DNA from: Flavobacterium sp. KACC 22763
GTDB lineage: Bacteria; Bacteroidota; Bacteroidia; Flavobacteriales; Flavobacteriaceae
Reading direction: 5' to 3'
Assembly: GCF_028736155.1 (NCBI RefSeq)
Contig: NZ_CP117879.1
Coordinates: forward strand, 2,046,001-2,110,000
Length of the DNA stretch: 64,000 bases
Position numbers and translations under genes: made by a program. Shown here one piece after another: positions 54,585-63,600 of this stretch (positions are counted from its first letter, which is position 1; the number at the start of each line of letters is the position of its first letter). The notes under the pieces are model-generated. The model made no database searches. It had not been told where the DNA came from and saw only the letters and a program-made list of their open reading frames with translations.

Positions 54585-54650
54585 GTTATGGGTTATACGT
54601 TATACGTTTGAGATTAAAGTTTCTTCTACGCATAACGTATAACCCATAAC
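54585..54650 (+). terminator. 23-bp inverted repeat terminator with heptamer arms
   Basis: The arms at 54585-54607 and 54628-54650 pair with one mismatch and end in TTTTTT. In heptamers the left side reads GTTAAAA, GTTATTC, GTTATGG, GTTATAC, GTTATAC, GTTTGAG from 54571. It closes the lytS-lytTR operon. Confidence 0.8.
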
Positions 54651-54677
54651 TTTTTTACTTCTAAACCATATAAAAAC

Positions 54678-54707
54678 GAAAATGCGGCCAACCACGACCG
54701 CATTTTC
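54678..54707 (-). terminator. Terminator of the nagB-deacetylase gene
   Basis: A perfect 10-bp stem GAAAATGCGG / CCGCATTTTC with a 10-nt loop, 70 bp after the stop on the minus strand. Confidence 0.75.
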
Positions 54708-54777
54708 TCTCAATTATAGGTAACTAACCAAAATAAACCATGAAATAGTCTATTATCTTTATTGCTGCAAAAAGCAC

Positions 54778-56703
54778 TTAGAAGTGATAACGCTTAAACG
54801 CCTCAATAGCCGAATAATCTGCTAATCCTAAGCTGTGGTATTTTTCTGCAGTCAATCTGTTTCTGTCTTCAACTCGCACCCAAAACTCTCTGCTGTCATC
54901 ACCTTGAAACATAACGCCGTCTTTTTGAGACTGGTGATAAAAAATAGCATGTCGTTTCTTTAAAACTTGGTCAGGACTCATTGGTACTGCCATGTCAATT
55001 TGGTACGATTCCCATTCATGCCAAGCACCTCTGTAAAGCCAAACCCAGCAATCATTCATAAAGCTTTCATGTTTTAATCTTTTCAAAGCTTCAAACAAAC
55101 TATCTAAACACACTTTATGAGTTCCGTGCGGATCTGCTAAATCTCCTGCGGCATAAATTTGATGCGGTTTTATTCTTTCAATAATATCGCACATAATGCT
55201 AATATCTGCATCCGAAAGATTATTCTTTTTAACTGTTCCTGTTTCGTAAAACGGAAGATCTAAAAAGTGTACATTAGAATCTGGCAAACCTAAATAACGT
55301 GTCGCGCCAAAAGATTCACTTCTTCTAATTAATCCTTTTAGCTTTCTTACTTCTAATGAATCAATTTCATTTCCAGTTCTGTTCTGAAGAAAATCAATTA
55401 GTTTATCAGACATTCTAGAATCTGGATTCAATGCTTTTGAAATCTCAGCAAATTTCAATGCCTCTTCATTTGAAACGGCAATATTTCCTGATGTTTGGTA
55501 CGCCACATGAACTTCATGCCCCTGTTCTATCAAACGGTCAAAAGTTCCTCCCATCGAAATCACATCATCATCTGGATGCGGGCTGAAAATGATAATTCTT
55601 TTCTTTTCCGGCGTGGAACGCTCCGGTCTGTAGGTATCATCTGCATTGGGTTTTCCGCCCGGCCATCCCGTGATGGTTTGCTGCATTTTATTAAACATTT
55701 TAATGTTCAAATCGTATGCAGTTCCTTCCTCCGTCAAAAGACTCGACATTCCGTTGTCGTTATAATCTTTATCAGTCAGTTTAAGGAAAGGTTTCTTAGT
55801 CAACTCACTTAACCAAGCCACCGCTTTTAATTTTAATTCACCTGTCCAAACACAAGATTTAACCAGCCAAGGCGTTTTAACTCTTGTTAATTCAGATGAA
55901 GCTTCCGTATCTAGAACAAATGTTGTGTTGTTGTGCTCTTGTAAATACGTAGCTGGAACGTGCGAAGAAACTTCACCTTCGATTGTATTTTTTATAATTC
56001 CTGCTTTACTGATTCCCCAGCCCAGCAAAACAATTCTTTTTGCATTTCTAACGGTTCCAATTCCCATTGTAATGGCTTTTCTAGGAACATTATCAATTCC
56101 TAAAAAAGAAGCTGCAGCGTCTACTCTCGTGATATGATCAAGCGTAATACTTCTTGTCCCTGAATTTACGTGCGAACCAGGTTCATTAAACCCAACATGT
56201 CCCGTTCTTCCTATTCCTAAAAGCTGAAAATCTAGTCCTCCGTAAGAGATAATTTTCATCTCGTAATCAATACAATATTGCTGTAATTCCTCGGCACTCA
56301 CCTGCCCATCAGGAATATTAATATTTTCAGCATGAATATTGACATGATTAAATAAATGCTCATGCATAAAATGATAATAACTCTGAATATCATTTTTATC
56401 CATCGGATAATATTCGTCCAAATTGAAAGTCACAACGTTCTCAAAACTCAGACCTTCCTCTTTGTGCATTCTAACAAGCTCTTCGTAAACTTTGATAGGA
56501 GAAGATCCTGTAGCTAAACCTAAAACACAAGGTTCGTTCAGCTCATTTTTTCTCTGAATTAAATTGGCAATTTCACGAGCGACCAATAAAGAAGCTTCTT
56601 GCGACGATTCGAAAATAACATTATGAATTTTCTCAAAACGTGTTTCTTCAAATTTTCCTGCTTCTCTAAAACCTATATCTTCTTTAATCATTTGCCTTGC
56701 CAT
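54778..56703 (-). CDS. nagB: Glucosamine-6-phosphate deaminase fused to PIG-L/LmbE deacetylase
   Basis: 641 residues in two parts. Residues ~20-300 are NagB: phosphate-loop GLATGSSP, Asp96 in NLDEYY, and GIGRTGHVGFNEPGS with His169 and Glu174. The residue matching catalytic Asp141 of E. coli NagB is Thr167. Residues ~365-640 are a PIG-L/LmbE deacetylase with the zinc motif PHPDDD (375-380) and HGTH (526-529). Together they could turn GlcNAc-6-phosphate into glucosamine-6-phosphate and then fructose-6-phosphate plus ammonia. The two-domain form is common in Bacteroidota. It handles the amino sugar freed by the locus. Confidence 0.9.
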   Translation of the reverse strand: MARQMIKEDIGFREAGKFEETRFEKIHNVIFESSQEASLLVAREIANLIQRKNELNEPCVLGLATGSSPIKVYEELVRMHKEEGLSFENVVTFNLDEYYPMDKNDIQSYYHFMHEHLFNHVNIHAENINIPDGQVSAEELQQYCIDYEMKIISYGGLDFQLLGIGRTGHVGFNEPGSHVNSGTRSITLDHITRVDAAASFLGIDNVPRKAITMGIGTVRNAKRIVLLGWGISKAGIIKNTIEGEVSSHVPATYLQEHNNTTFVLDTEASSELTRVKTPWLVKSCVWTGELKLKAVAWLSELTKKPFLKLTDKDYNDNGMSSLLTEEGTAYDLNIKMFNKMQQTITGWPGGKPNADDTYRPERSTPEKKRIIIFSPHPDDDVISMGGTFDRLIEQGHEVHVAYQTSGNIAVSNEEALKFAEISKALNPDSRMSDKLIDFLQNRTGNEIDSLEVRKLKGLIRRSESFGATRYLGLPDSNVHFLDLPFYETGTVKKNNLSDADISIMCDIIERIKPHQIYAAGDLADPHGTHKVCLDSLFEALKRLKHESFMNDCWVWLYRGAWHEWESYQIDMAVPMSPDQVLKKRHAIFYHQSQKDGVMFQGDDSREFWVRVEDRNRLTAEKYHSLGLADYSAIEAFKRYHF

Positions 56704-56805
56704 TTAATTACTAAGATAAAAGTAGAATTATATTATCCGCTCGTACTAAAAATTCGACTAATAACGGCTAAGCTTCGGCAAAAGGCAAAATAAGAATGAA
56801 ATAGT

Positions 56806-56855
56806 ACGCGGATAAAACAGATTCGCTTTGCGAAAACGCGGATAATCACAGATTT
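56806..56855. repeat. Single CGCGGAT-type repeat arm
   Basis: Contains GTACGCGGATAAAACAG, ATTCGCTTTGCGAA and AACGCGGATAATCACAG, matching the arms around 26029 and 26232. It is upstream of the nagB fusion gene. Confidence 0.65.
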
Positions 56856-56910
56856 TAATACTGACTACTGGCAAGCTGATTTCATATAATATTGAAAGAT
56901 TATGTTCAAT

Positions 56911-57079
56911 ATTCCGTAGGAATATCTCGTCGGTAGAAAAAAAATATTGTTTAGTATTGTGTTCCGTAGGAACACTTGATCTCATAGAAATGCGGCACCG
57001 TTTTGTTAATCAAACGTTCCTACGGAACGTATAATCGTAATACAAATTTGGTTCTACCAACGAAACATTCCTATGGAAT
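56911..57079. repeat. Palindromic repeat family C (TTCCGTAGGAA core)
   Basis: The outer arms at 56911-56938 and 57052-57079 are imperfect inverted repeats (ATTCCGTAGGAAT and ATTCCTATGGAAT). Two inner palindromes, GTGTTCCGTAGGAACAC (56959-56975) and ACGTTCCTACGGAACGT (57014-57030), repeat the core. No coding capacity. Together with the arm above it fills the 400-bp gap 56704-57103. Confidence 0.82.
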
Positions 57080-57103
57080 GACTTGTTTCTACGAATCCAT
57101 ATC

Positions 57104-59197
57104 TTATTCTATAACGCCAATTTCAGCAATCGAAACTGTTTGCGCTTTTCCTACCGCAGCTGTAACGACAAATTTCAAAAATCTTGCTTTTACTGCAGAA
57201 AAACTTTTAATTTGTTCAATTGGGTTATGTTTAATATTCGAAAATTCTCCTTCTGATTGTTTATCCCAATAAAAACTGTCTAAACTTGTATACAATTCAT
57301 AATTTGAAATCAAATTTAAATTGTTACCAACCTGTTGCGGCGTATAGGTAAAACCTTTGATACTGATCAATTCTCCCATATCTATAACAACACTTTGTGG
57401 CAGTTTGTTTTCTTCGTTTCCAAAACTCCAATCTGTATTTGCATTTCCGTCAATTATTCGCTCTACAGATTTACTGTCACCACTAGAAACCGAAATCACT
57501 TTCCATTTCTCTTTAGAAACACCATATTTTGCCGACTTTATACCACTGTTGATTTTCTCTTTAGCATTTCGTGAAATAGCTTTAATTTCTACCTCTTTAT
57601 TATACACGAATGGTGATTTATATAAAGTGCTTTTTTCAGTAGGCGCTTTTCCATCCAAAGTGTAATAAATAGCATTTCCTTCTTCTGATTTAATTATAAC
57701 TAAACCATTTTTATCTCTAAGAATTTGTGGCTCTTTTACAAAAGTCGGCGCATTGTAAGCTTCGATTGTACTGATTACAAATCCCGATTTTGCATCCAAT
57801 ACATTTACTCTCAGGGCAGTTGCGGTAACTCTGTCTAAACGCAAAATTCTTTTGTAGCCAATTGTAGTTTCATTGGCAATTGTTTTCCATTGTCCGTCCA
57901 CTTTTACTTCAATAGAAAACGCTTTTACACGCTGACCCAATTTAATATATTCTTGAAGTAAAATTCTATTGATTGCTGTTGGCTTTTTAAACGTAAATTC
58001 AACTGTAGCCTGTTTTACTTTATCGTCTGTTGCCCAATACGTATTTTTGTTTCCGTCACTCACATTTTGAGGTCCGAAATTAGAATCGTTTGCACGAATG
58101 TTCGAAGCCTGAACCTGAGTTCCTGCCAAAAGTTCTTTATTGAAATCGGCTTTAATTGTGGCAACCAATTCTTTCAATCTTGCCTCGTCATTTTCATGAA
58201 CCAAACCGCGAGTATCAACTGGAAGATTTAATAATAAAGTCGCATTTCGTCCAATCGATTCATAATAAATATCTACCATTTCGTCAAGCGAACGAACTTT
58301 ATCATCTTCAACTGAATGATAAAACCATCCTGGTCTTATAGAGACATCAGCTTCTCCCGGAACCCATTTTTCTCCGTCTTCATGTCCAGACATAAACTCA
58401 GAGTAATGTACTTTTCCAGCCAATTCATCTTTCTGGCGAAGTAACGACCAATTGGTTTTTCCTGCACGACCTTCTTCGTTTCCAATCCATCTTGCTTCAG
58501 ATGGTCCAACGCCCCAAACTAAGGTTTTCGGTGCGATATCGTAAATTAGTTTATAGGTTTCATCCCAATTATAATAAGTCAACGAATTGATTTTTCTAGT
58601 TTCATTCGCACCTCCGTAATAGCCATCTCCACCGTTTGCACCATCAAACCACATTTCAAAAACATCTCCGTAATTCGTCAATAATTCTTTTAACTGATTT
58701 CTGAAATATGTTATATATTCAGGCTTGCCGTATTGTGGATGATTTCTGTCCCAAGGCGAAAGATATAATCCTAACTTTAAATCGTATTCTTTACAAGCAG
58801 TAGCCAATTCTTTCACCAAATCTCCCTTTCCGTTTTCCCAAGGCGAATTTTTTACAGAACGTTCTGTATAAGCCGAAGGCCATAAACAGAAACCGTCATG
58901 ATGTTTGGCAACCAGAATAATTCCTTTCATTCCAGCCTCTTTTACCACGCGCGCCCATTGTCGAACGTCTAATTGCGACGGATTAAAAAGTTCCGGAGAT
59001 TCGTCTCCATACCCCCATTCTTTATTGGTAAATGTATTTAGCGAAAAATGCACAAAAGCATAAAATTCCATTTCCTGCCAATCGATTTGTTTTTGTGTCG
59101 GAAGTGGTCCAAAAGGCTTTGGAGCATTTGTCAATTCCTGACTTGAAACATTAGAAATTACCCCAAAAAGACATAAAGAAAGGAATATTTTTTTCAT
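57104..59197 (-). CDS. GH29 alpha-L-fucosidase with F5/8-type binding domains (second copy)
   Basis: 697 residues from MKKIFLSLCLFGVISN; an upstream ATG at 59230 would bury the signal peptide. Barrel motifs FYAFVHFSLNTF, VAKHHDGFCLW and MWFDGANGGDG, with nucleophile Asp185. After the barrel come an F5/8 type C module (about 350-475, ATDDKVKQATVEFTF), a chitobiase/beta-hexosaminidase C-terminal-like segment (YYTLDGKAPTEKSTLYKSP), and a second F5/8-like module (about 560-697). The layout resembles the GH29-B group acting on Lewis-type alpha-1,3/1,4 fucose; that is inference. Confidence 0.9.
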   Translation of the reverse strand: MKKIFLSLCLFGVISNVSSQELTNAPKPFGPLPTQKQIDWQEMEFYAFVHFSLNTFTNKEWGYGDESPELFNPSQLDVRQWARVVKEAGMKGIILVAKHHDGFCLWPSAYTERSVKNSPWENGKGDLVKELATACKEYDLKLGLYLSPWDRNHPQYGKPEYITYFRNQLKELLTNYGDVFEMWFDGANGGDGYYGGANETRKINSLTYYNWDETYKLIYDIAPKTLVWGVGPSEARWIGNEEGRAGKTNWSLLRQKDELAGKVHYSEFMSGHEDGEKWVPGEADVSIRPGWFYHSVEDDKVRSLDEMVDIYYESIGRNATLLLNLPVDTRGLVHENDEARLKELVATIKADFNKELLAGTQVQASNIRANDSNFGPQNVSDGNKNTYWATDDKVKQATVEFTFKKPTAINRILLQEYIKLGQRVKAFSIEVKVDGQWKTIANETTIGYKRILRLDRVTATALRVNVLDAKSGFVISTIEAYNAPTFVKEPQILRDKNGLVIIKSEEGNAIYYTLDGKAPTEKSTLYKSPFVYNKEVEIKAISRNAKEKINSGIKSAKYGVSKEKWKVISVSSGDSKSVERIIDGNANTDWSFGNEENKLPQSVVIDMGELISIKGFTYTPQQVGNNLNLISNYELYTSLDSFYWDKQSEGEFSNIKHNPIEQIKSFSAVKARFLKFVVTAAVGKAQTVSIAEIGVIE

Positions 59198-59357
59198 TGC
59201 TGATTTACTTTTGAATAATCTATAAAGCATAAATGTAGTATAAATTGAAATCTTGCGAATAGAATTTCGACCAACAGCATTTTTTACAGTATTTTGGTAT
59301 GAAATGGTTTTATTTAACTAATTCGTTTGAGTATACTATTTTAAAAGTTGCCTAAAA

Positions 59358-59391
59358 AATAAAGCCCAAATCTGTAGACTTGGGCTTTATT
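59358..59391 (-). terminator. Terminator of the blaI-blaR operon
   Basis: A perfect 12-bp stem AATAAAGCCCAA / TTGGGCTTTATT with a 10-nt loop and A/T flanks. It lies in the 279-bp gap between the GH29 gene and the M56 gene; nothing else is evident there. Confidence 0.8.
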
Positions 59392-59476
59392 AGTATATTT
59401 TGATTGTAGTCTTACAACTTGAATATTTTATTTACAGAGAAAATGTATTGCTTTAACTATCAAAAGCAATATTAGC

Positions 59477-61489
59477 TTAGTTGCCAACAACTGCTTTTAA
59501 AGCTATATACTTTCCAATATCTTTAAAGTTATGTCCTTTTTCTCTCATAGCTTTAATGAAAGTTGGCGTTGCACCAACCGCTTTTGCACCCACAATATCA
59601 TTTAAATCTAGATCTGAAAAACCCAAATCCTTATATTCCTTAATTAAATCTGCCGTGATATTTTGCGATTTTAAAGCCGTAAGATCTTCAGACGAAATGT
59701 TTTTATAACCTACTTTTTCAAATTGACCAACATATTCTGCAGTTACATTTAAAGCTTTTAAAGCAATTAAGTCGTCATTTGAAAGATCATTATAGCCCAT
59801 TTTCTTAAATGAATCAATATAAGCTTTATCTATGTTTAAAGTTTTGAAAGCAATAATATTGTCCTCATCTTCTTCTCCATTTTCATTCTTTTTTGTTTTT
59901 GCCGAAGAGCGGTAATCATTAATATACTTTCCGTCAATATTTTGAGATTTTAAAGTGATCAGATTTTCTGGAGAAACATTTTTATATCCTGATTTAATAA
60001 TATCTTCAATAAAAGCTTTATCAATGTTTAAGGATTTAAAAGGAATCAGCGTTTCAATATCTATATTTCCAATTCCAGCATCTTTAATAGAATCAATATA
60101 ATCTTCACTTACGTTTAAAGCCGCCAACGGAATTACTTGTTCTTTGTCTACATTTTTATACCCTTTTTTATGCAGCATTTTTACATACGAGGTTTTTATA
60201 TTTACAGCAAAGAAAACCATAAGATCTGTATCATCTGCCAATGTAATTCCTTGTGCAGCCATTTCTTTGGCAAAATTTTTATTGCCAACAAACTTATACG
60301 TTCCCATTCCGCTATTTCCTTCAAATTTTCCGGTAAAGTTCATTGTTCCCGCTTCACGCGTTAGAGAAAATGTTCCTTGTTTATCTTTTGATAATCCGCT
60401 AAACTCGCTAATATCATAAGTATGAGTAGAATGGCTATTCTCGTCGTTTTTAAATTCCATTTCTACCGTATTACCTTTGATTGTGGCAAACCAGTTTCCT
60501 TCGGTTTGATCACCTTTTTGAGTGTTTGGACTCCCTTTAGTTTCTTCGTTTTTAAGATTCGAAGTTAGCGTCTGACTTTGCGCTGCCGGTTGATTAAAAA
60601 GGCAGGCAAATAATACCAATAATGGTAACAGGAAAAAATATTTCCATGTTGTGTTTACGTTTGATTTTTTTGAATTCATCATGATGATTCGTTTTTTGAG
60701 TAATGATTGATTATAATTAGTTGTAAGACTCAAAGGAAATTGTGGCGCCGCTACTTTAAGCAGGCTAAATTGATAACTTTCTTTTTCTACGCTACCTTGT
60801 TGTAGCATTTCGTTATCGGTCAAAAATTCAAGATTACTTTCTAATGCTTTTCGCCATTGCCAAGCAAAAGGATTAAACCACTGAAAAATAAGTACGATTT
60901 CTGCAAGCAAAAGATCAATAGTATGTTTTTGCTCAATATGAATTTTTTCATGCAGCAAAATCTGATTGTACGTTTCCCATTCGTATTTTTCAGGATTTAT
61001 AAAAATATTATTAGCAAAAGAACAAGGTGCTTTATCGCCTGTTATTTCGACAATTCTAAATTTTCCATCCTGAATAATCTCTGATGTATACGCTCTGTAA
61101 AATAATATAACAGCTTGCATCAAAAAATTAAGCGCAAAAACAATGACACCAAACCAATACAAATACACTATCCACTGCATGACCAAAGTCATATTAAATT
61201 GTTGCTTTGTTTCATTTACTAAAACTTCATTTACAGGAAGTGCTTTCAGCTCAGCAGTTGGTTCTTTTGCAACTGTTTTTTTTATGGAAGGAATAGCTGC
61301 AGTTACTTTCTGTTTTTGAAGGGAGAATTGCTGCGGAATCGGAAGCAACGGCAAAGTAAAAGCTACTACCATGCACGCCAGCAAAACAAATCTATTCAAG
61401 TTATAAAAAGTTTCTTTCTGCAAAAGCAGCTTATAAAACATAAGGCAAGCAAAAAGAATAAGTGCTGTGTATAGAATATAAGGTATCAT
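59477..61489 (-). CDS. BlaR1-like M56 sensor metallopeptidase with tandem 29-residue repeats
   Basis: 670 residues. Four membrane helices in the first ~300 enclose the M56 zinc peptidase site HEKIH (His180, Glu181, His184). After a final membrane helix (about 285-300) comes an extracytoplasmic part: a beta domain, then about eight repeats of ~29 residues, typified by GYKNVSPENLITLKSQNI. One repeat is interrupted by an acidic insert (KKNENGEEDED). It lacks the penicillin-binding sensor of classical BlaR1. It would sense a periplasmic signal and cleave the BlaI-type repressor encoded upstream (4-bp overlap). Confidence 0.9.
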   Translation of the reverse strand: MIPYILYTALILFACLMFYKLLLQKETFYNLNRFVLLACMVVAFTLPLLPIPQQFSLQKQKVTAAIPSIKKTVAKEPTAELKALPVNEVLVNETKQQFNMTLVMQWIVYLYWFGVIVFALNFLMQAVILFYRAYTSEIIQDGKFRIVEITGDKAPCSFANNIFINPEKYEWETYNQILLHEKIHIEQKHTIDLLLAEIVLIFQWFNPFAWQWRKALESNLEFLTDNEMLQQGSVEKESYQFSLLKVAAPQFPLSLTTNYNQSLLKKRIIMMNSKKSNVNTTWKYFFLLPLLVLFACLFNQPAAQSQTLTSNLKNEETKGSPNTQKGDQTEGNWFATIKGNTVEMEFKNDENSHSTHTYDISEFSGLSKDKQGTFSLTREAGTMNFTGKFEGNSGMGTYKFVGNKNFAKEMAAQGITLADDTDLMVFFAVNIKTSYVKMLHKKGYKNVDKEQVIPLAALNVSEDYIDSIKDAGIGNIDIETLIPFKSLNIDKAFIEDIIKSGYKNVSPENLITLKSQNIDGKYINDYRSSAKTKKNENGEEDEDNIIAFKTLNIDKAYIDSFKKMGYNDLSNDDLIALKALNVTAEYVGQFEKVGYKNISSEDLTALKSQNITADLIKEYKDLGFSDLDLNDIVGAKAVGATPTFIKAMREKGHNFKDIGKYIALKAVVGN

Positions 61490-61848
61490 TTAGAATCTTT
61501 TTTTATCATGTTTACGATTTCGTCCAATTCTTTTTCGGTTAATTTTTGCTCTTTAGCAAAAAAGGCAAGCATTCGTGGATAAGAATTATCAAAATATTGA
61601 CTCACAACATCTTTCAGCGCAAATTGTTGATATTCTTCTCTTTGAATTACAGGAAAAAAGCAATGCATATTCCCTATTGTTTCCCGATTTAAAAACCCTT
61701 TTTCTTCTAATATTTTGACAATCGTCGCAACACTATTATAATGTGGTTTGGGAGCTGGCAACAATGGAATAATATCTCTGATGAAGGCTTTATTTAAATC
61801 CCAAAAAACCTGCATAATCTGTTCTTCTCGTTTGGCTAATTTTATCAT
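61486..61848 (-). CDS. BlaI/MecI/CopY-family repressor
   Basis: 120 residues: an N-terminal winged helix (KREEQIMQVFWDLNKAFIRDIIPLL, recognition helix region NSVATIVKILEEKGFL) and a C-terminal dimerization helix pair. Proteolysis by the adjacent M56 protein would inactivate it. The ATGA overlap with the blaR-like gene means coupled translation. The palindrome between its -7 box and upstream region suggests autoregulation. Confidence 0.93.
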   Translation of the reverse strand: MIKLAKREEQIMQVFWDLNKAFIRDIIPLLPAPKPHYNSVATIVKILEEKGFLNRETIGNMHCFFPVIQREEYQQFALKDVVSQYFDNSYPRMLAFFAKEQKLTEKELDEIVNMIKKDSK

Positions 61849-61864
61849 AGTAGAAATCTTTTGA

Positions 61865-61919
61865 CAAATATAACTACTAATTAATTAGTAGCAAAACTAA
61901 TTAATTAATATTTATACTA
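61865..61919 (-). promoter_or_regulatory. blaI promoter and palindromic operator cluster
   Basis: The -7 box TATATTTG (minus strand, 61865-61872) abuts the 18-bp perfect palindrome CTACTAATTAATTAGTAG (61874-61891). Two further ACTAATTAATTA-like and ACTAATAAATTAGT-like sites follow to about 61919. This is the layout of a BlaI-repressed promoter. The rest of the 305-bp gap to 62153 shows nothing recognisable. Confidence 0.7.
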
Positions 61920-62153
61920 ATAAATTAGTTAAACCAGTAATTACGGAACATTCAGGTAATAAATTTCAACCTTTAACAACCTAAAAAACAATCAATTACA
62001 ACATAAAAGTAAAGTTTAGACACAAAAATCAATATATTTTTGATCTATTAAATTAATGCCATCGGAAGTTTGTAGAAAAATTTCAGGATAAAGAAGGAAA
62101 GAAGAAAGTTCCTTTTTTTGTCAATTCCTGACTAGAAGATTGAATATTTTATT

Positions 62154-62810
62154 TTAGTCTTCCAAGCTAATCTTCTTAGTTCTAATTTTTGAAATCGAAA
62201 TCAAAATCACAGACAAAACCACAAAAGAGATTAAAACAAATACTCCGTTTATAAGCGCTGTTTGCAACCCGAGTTTTGTAACATCTATAAAAGGATAGGG
62301 ATAAAAACTCGAAATAAAACCATGAATTATGGTATAAATCATATAAATAATCGGGTAAACCAACCAAAACCAAATGGTTTTAAAAGAGATTCTATCTGGG
62401 CTTACAAAAAACAGCCAGAAAAAGAAAAATAAAACAGGAACAACAGTATGGAAAATTTCGCTTACAATGCGATGGTGTCCTTGCAAATCTAAAATTGGAC
62501 GAAGGAGCAAATTAAAAACAATTCCGACAATCAAAATGTAAACTGTAATTGCAGTGATTGTAGTACATTTTTTGAAAAAAGCATTTGCCTTACTTTTACC
62601 GCCAAATAGCAACAAAGCACTGCAAAGAAAAACGATTGTATTTGTTGTGATAGTAAAGAAACTAAAAAAACGAACTGCTGCGCTGAAAAAAGTAAATTCA
62701 GGATTTTTTAACAGCAAATAAAACTGTACAGGCAAGCCATATAATTCTAGGGCAAAAATAATACCCAGCAAAATCTCCCCTTTAATTGTTGTGGTATTTT
62801 CTTTTTCCAT
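62154..62810 (-). CDS. Pr6Pr-family membrane protein
   Basis: 218 residues with six predicted membrane helices and little else. The spacing and the aromatic/His pattern (LQGHHRIVSEIFHTVVPVLFF, FWLVYPIIYMIYTIIHGF, FYPYPFIDV) match the Pr6Pr (FAR-17a/AIG1-like) group. In eukaryotic relatives this fold hydrolyses fatty acid esters of hydroxy fatty acids; no bacterial function is established. It is not clearly in an operon with its neighbours. Confidence 0.75.
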   Translation of the reverse strand: MEKENTTTIKGEILLGIIFALELYGLPVQFYLLLKNPEFTFFSAAVRFFSFFTITTNTIVFLCSALLLFGGKSKANAFFKKCTTITAITVYILIVGIVFNLLLRPILDLQGHHRIVSEIFHTVVPVLFFFFWLFFVSPDRISFKTIWFWLVYPIIYMIYTIIHGFISSFYPYPFIDVTKLGLQTALINGVFVLISFVVLSVILISISKIRTKKISLED

Positions 62811-62859
62811 ATTTCACTTAAAGTCAGATTACTAAAGTAAAACATTTTATTCAAAATAG

Positions 62860-63417
62860 CTACAAGACTCTTTTCTGTTTTTCGCTCTCAGCAATAGTTT
62901 TTTCAAGCCTTGAAAGTTGTGTTTTTTCCTGTTTGGCGCTCATAATCCAATGAATCATAACTTTCTTGTATGAAGGTGCTTGCTTCTCAAAAAACTCCCA
63001 CGCGGTTTTGTTGCTTTTAAACTCTTTTTCGTAGGATTCCAAAAGCGGAACTGGTTCTTTTTCGTGCGAATAAATCTTAGACTTATTTTCGGTTCTAAAA
63101 CTAAACGCTTTCAAACCAGCCTCTGTCATCAAACCCACTTTTGTCAAATCTTCTATCTTTTGAATATTAATCGTACTCCAAATGCTAGAAGACTTTCTTG
63201 GAGTAAAACGAATCGTATAACTTTCCGTATCAATAGATTTTCTAACACCATCAATCCAACCAAAACAAAGCGCCTGATCAACCGATTCTGACCAACTCAT
63301 AGAAGTTTTTTTACTCGTAACTTTATAAAAACCAACTAAAAGTTCTTTTTCTTTCTGATGATTTTTCTCGAGCCATTTTCTAAAGTCTAATTGATCTGCG
63401 AAGAAAGTTGGTGTCAT
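62860..63417 (-). CDS. YdeI/OmpD-associated family protein
   Basis: 185 residues, cytoplasmic. Recognisable by KELLVGFYKVTSKKTSMSW, ALCFGWIDGVRKSID and the C-terminal region rich in Lys/Glu that ends with SEKQKR. The family has been linked to bacteriocin or peptide protection in some bacteria, but the activity is unknown. It is 49 bp upstream of the Pr6Pr gene on the same strand, so the two could share a transcript. Confidence 0.85.
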   Translation of the reverse strand: MTPTFFADQLDFRKWLEKNHQKEKELLVGFYKVTSKKTSMSWSESVDQALCFGWIDGVRKSIDTESYTIRFTPRKSSSIWSTINIQKIEDLTKVGLMTEAGLKAFSFRTENKSKIYSHEKEPVPLLESYEKEFKSNKTAWEFFEKQAPSYKKVMIHWIMSAKQEKTQLSRLEKTIAESEKQKRVL

Positions 63418-63485
63418 TTGTTTTTTTCATAAATGTATAAAGAATCTCGCAAAGTCGCAGAGGCGCAAAGTTTATTAAAAAAAAC

Positions 63486-63555
63486 TAAACCATATAAGTT
63501 ATATAAGCAATTTTAAGTTTTGACTTAATTGAACTTATATAACTTATATGGTTTA
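63486..63555. repeat. 22-bp perfect inverted repeat (AT-rich)
   Basis: The arms at 63486-63507 and 63534-63555 are perfect complements around 26 nt; each arm contains ATATAAG twice. It precedes the final lipoprotein gene by 45 bp. The flanking 63444-63472 carries a CGCAAAGTCGCAGAGGCGCA repeat remnant. Confidence 0.75.
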
Positions 63556-63600
63556 AAAAAACTATATTTTTGAAAAATAGTATTTCTAACTAAAATATAA

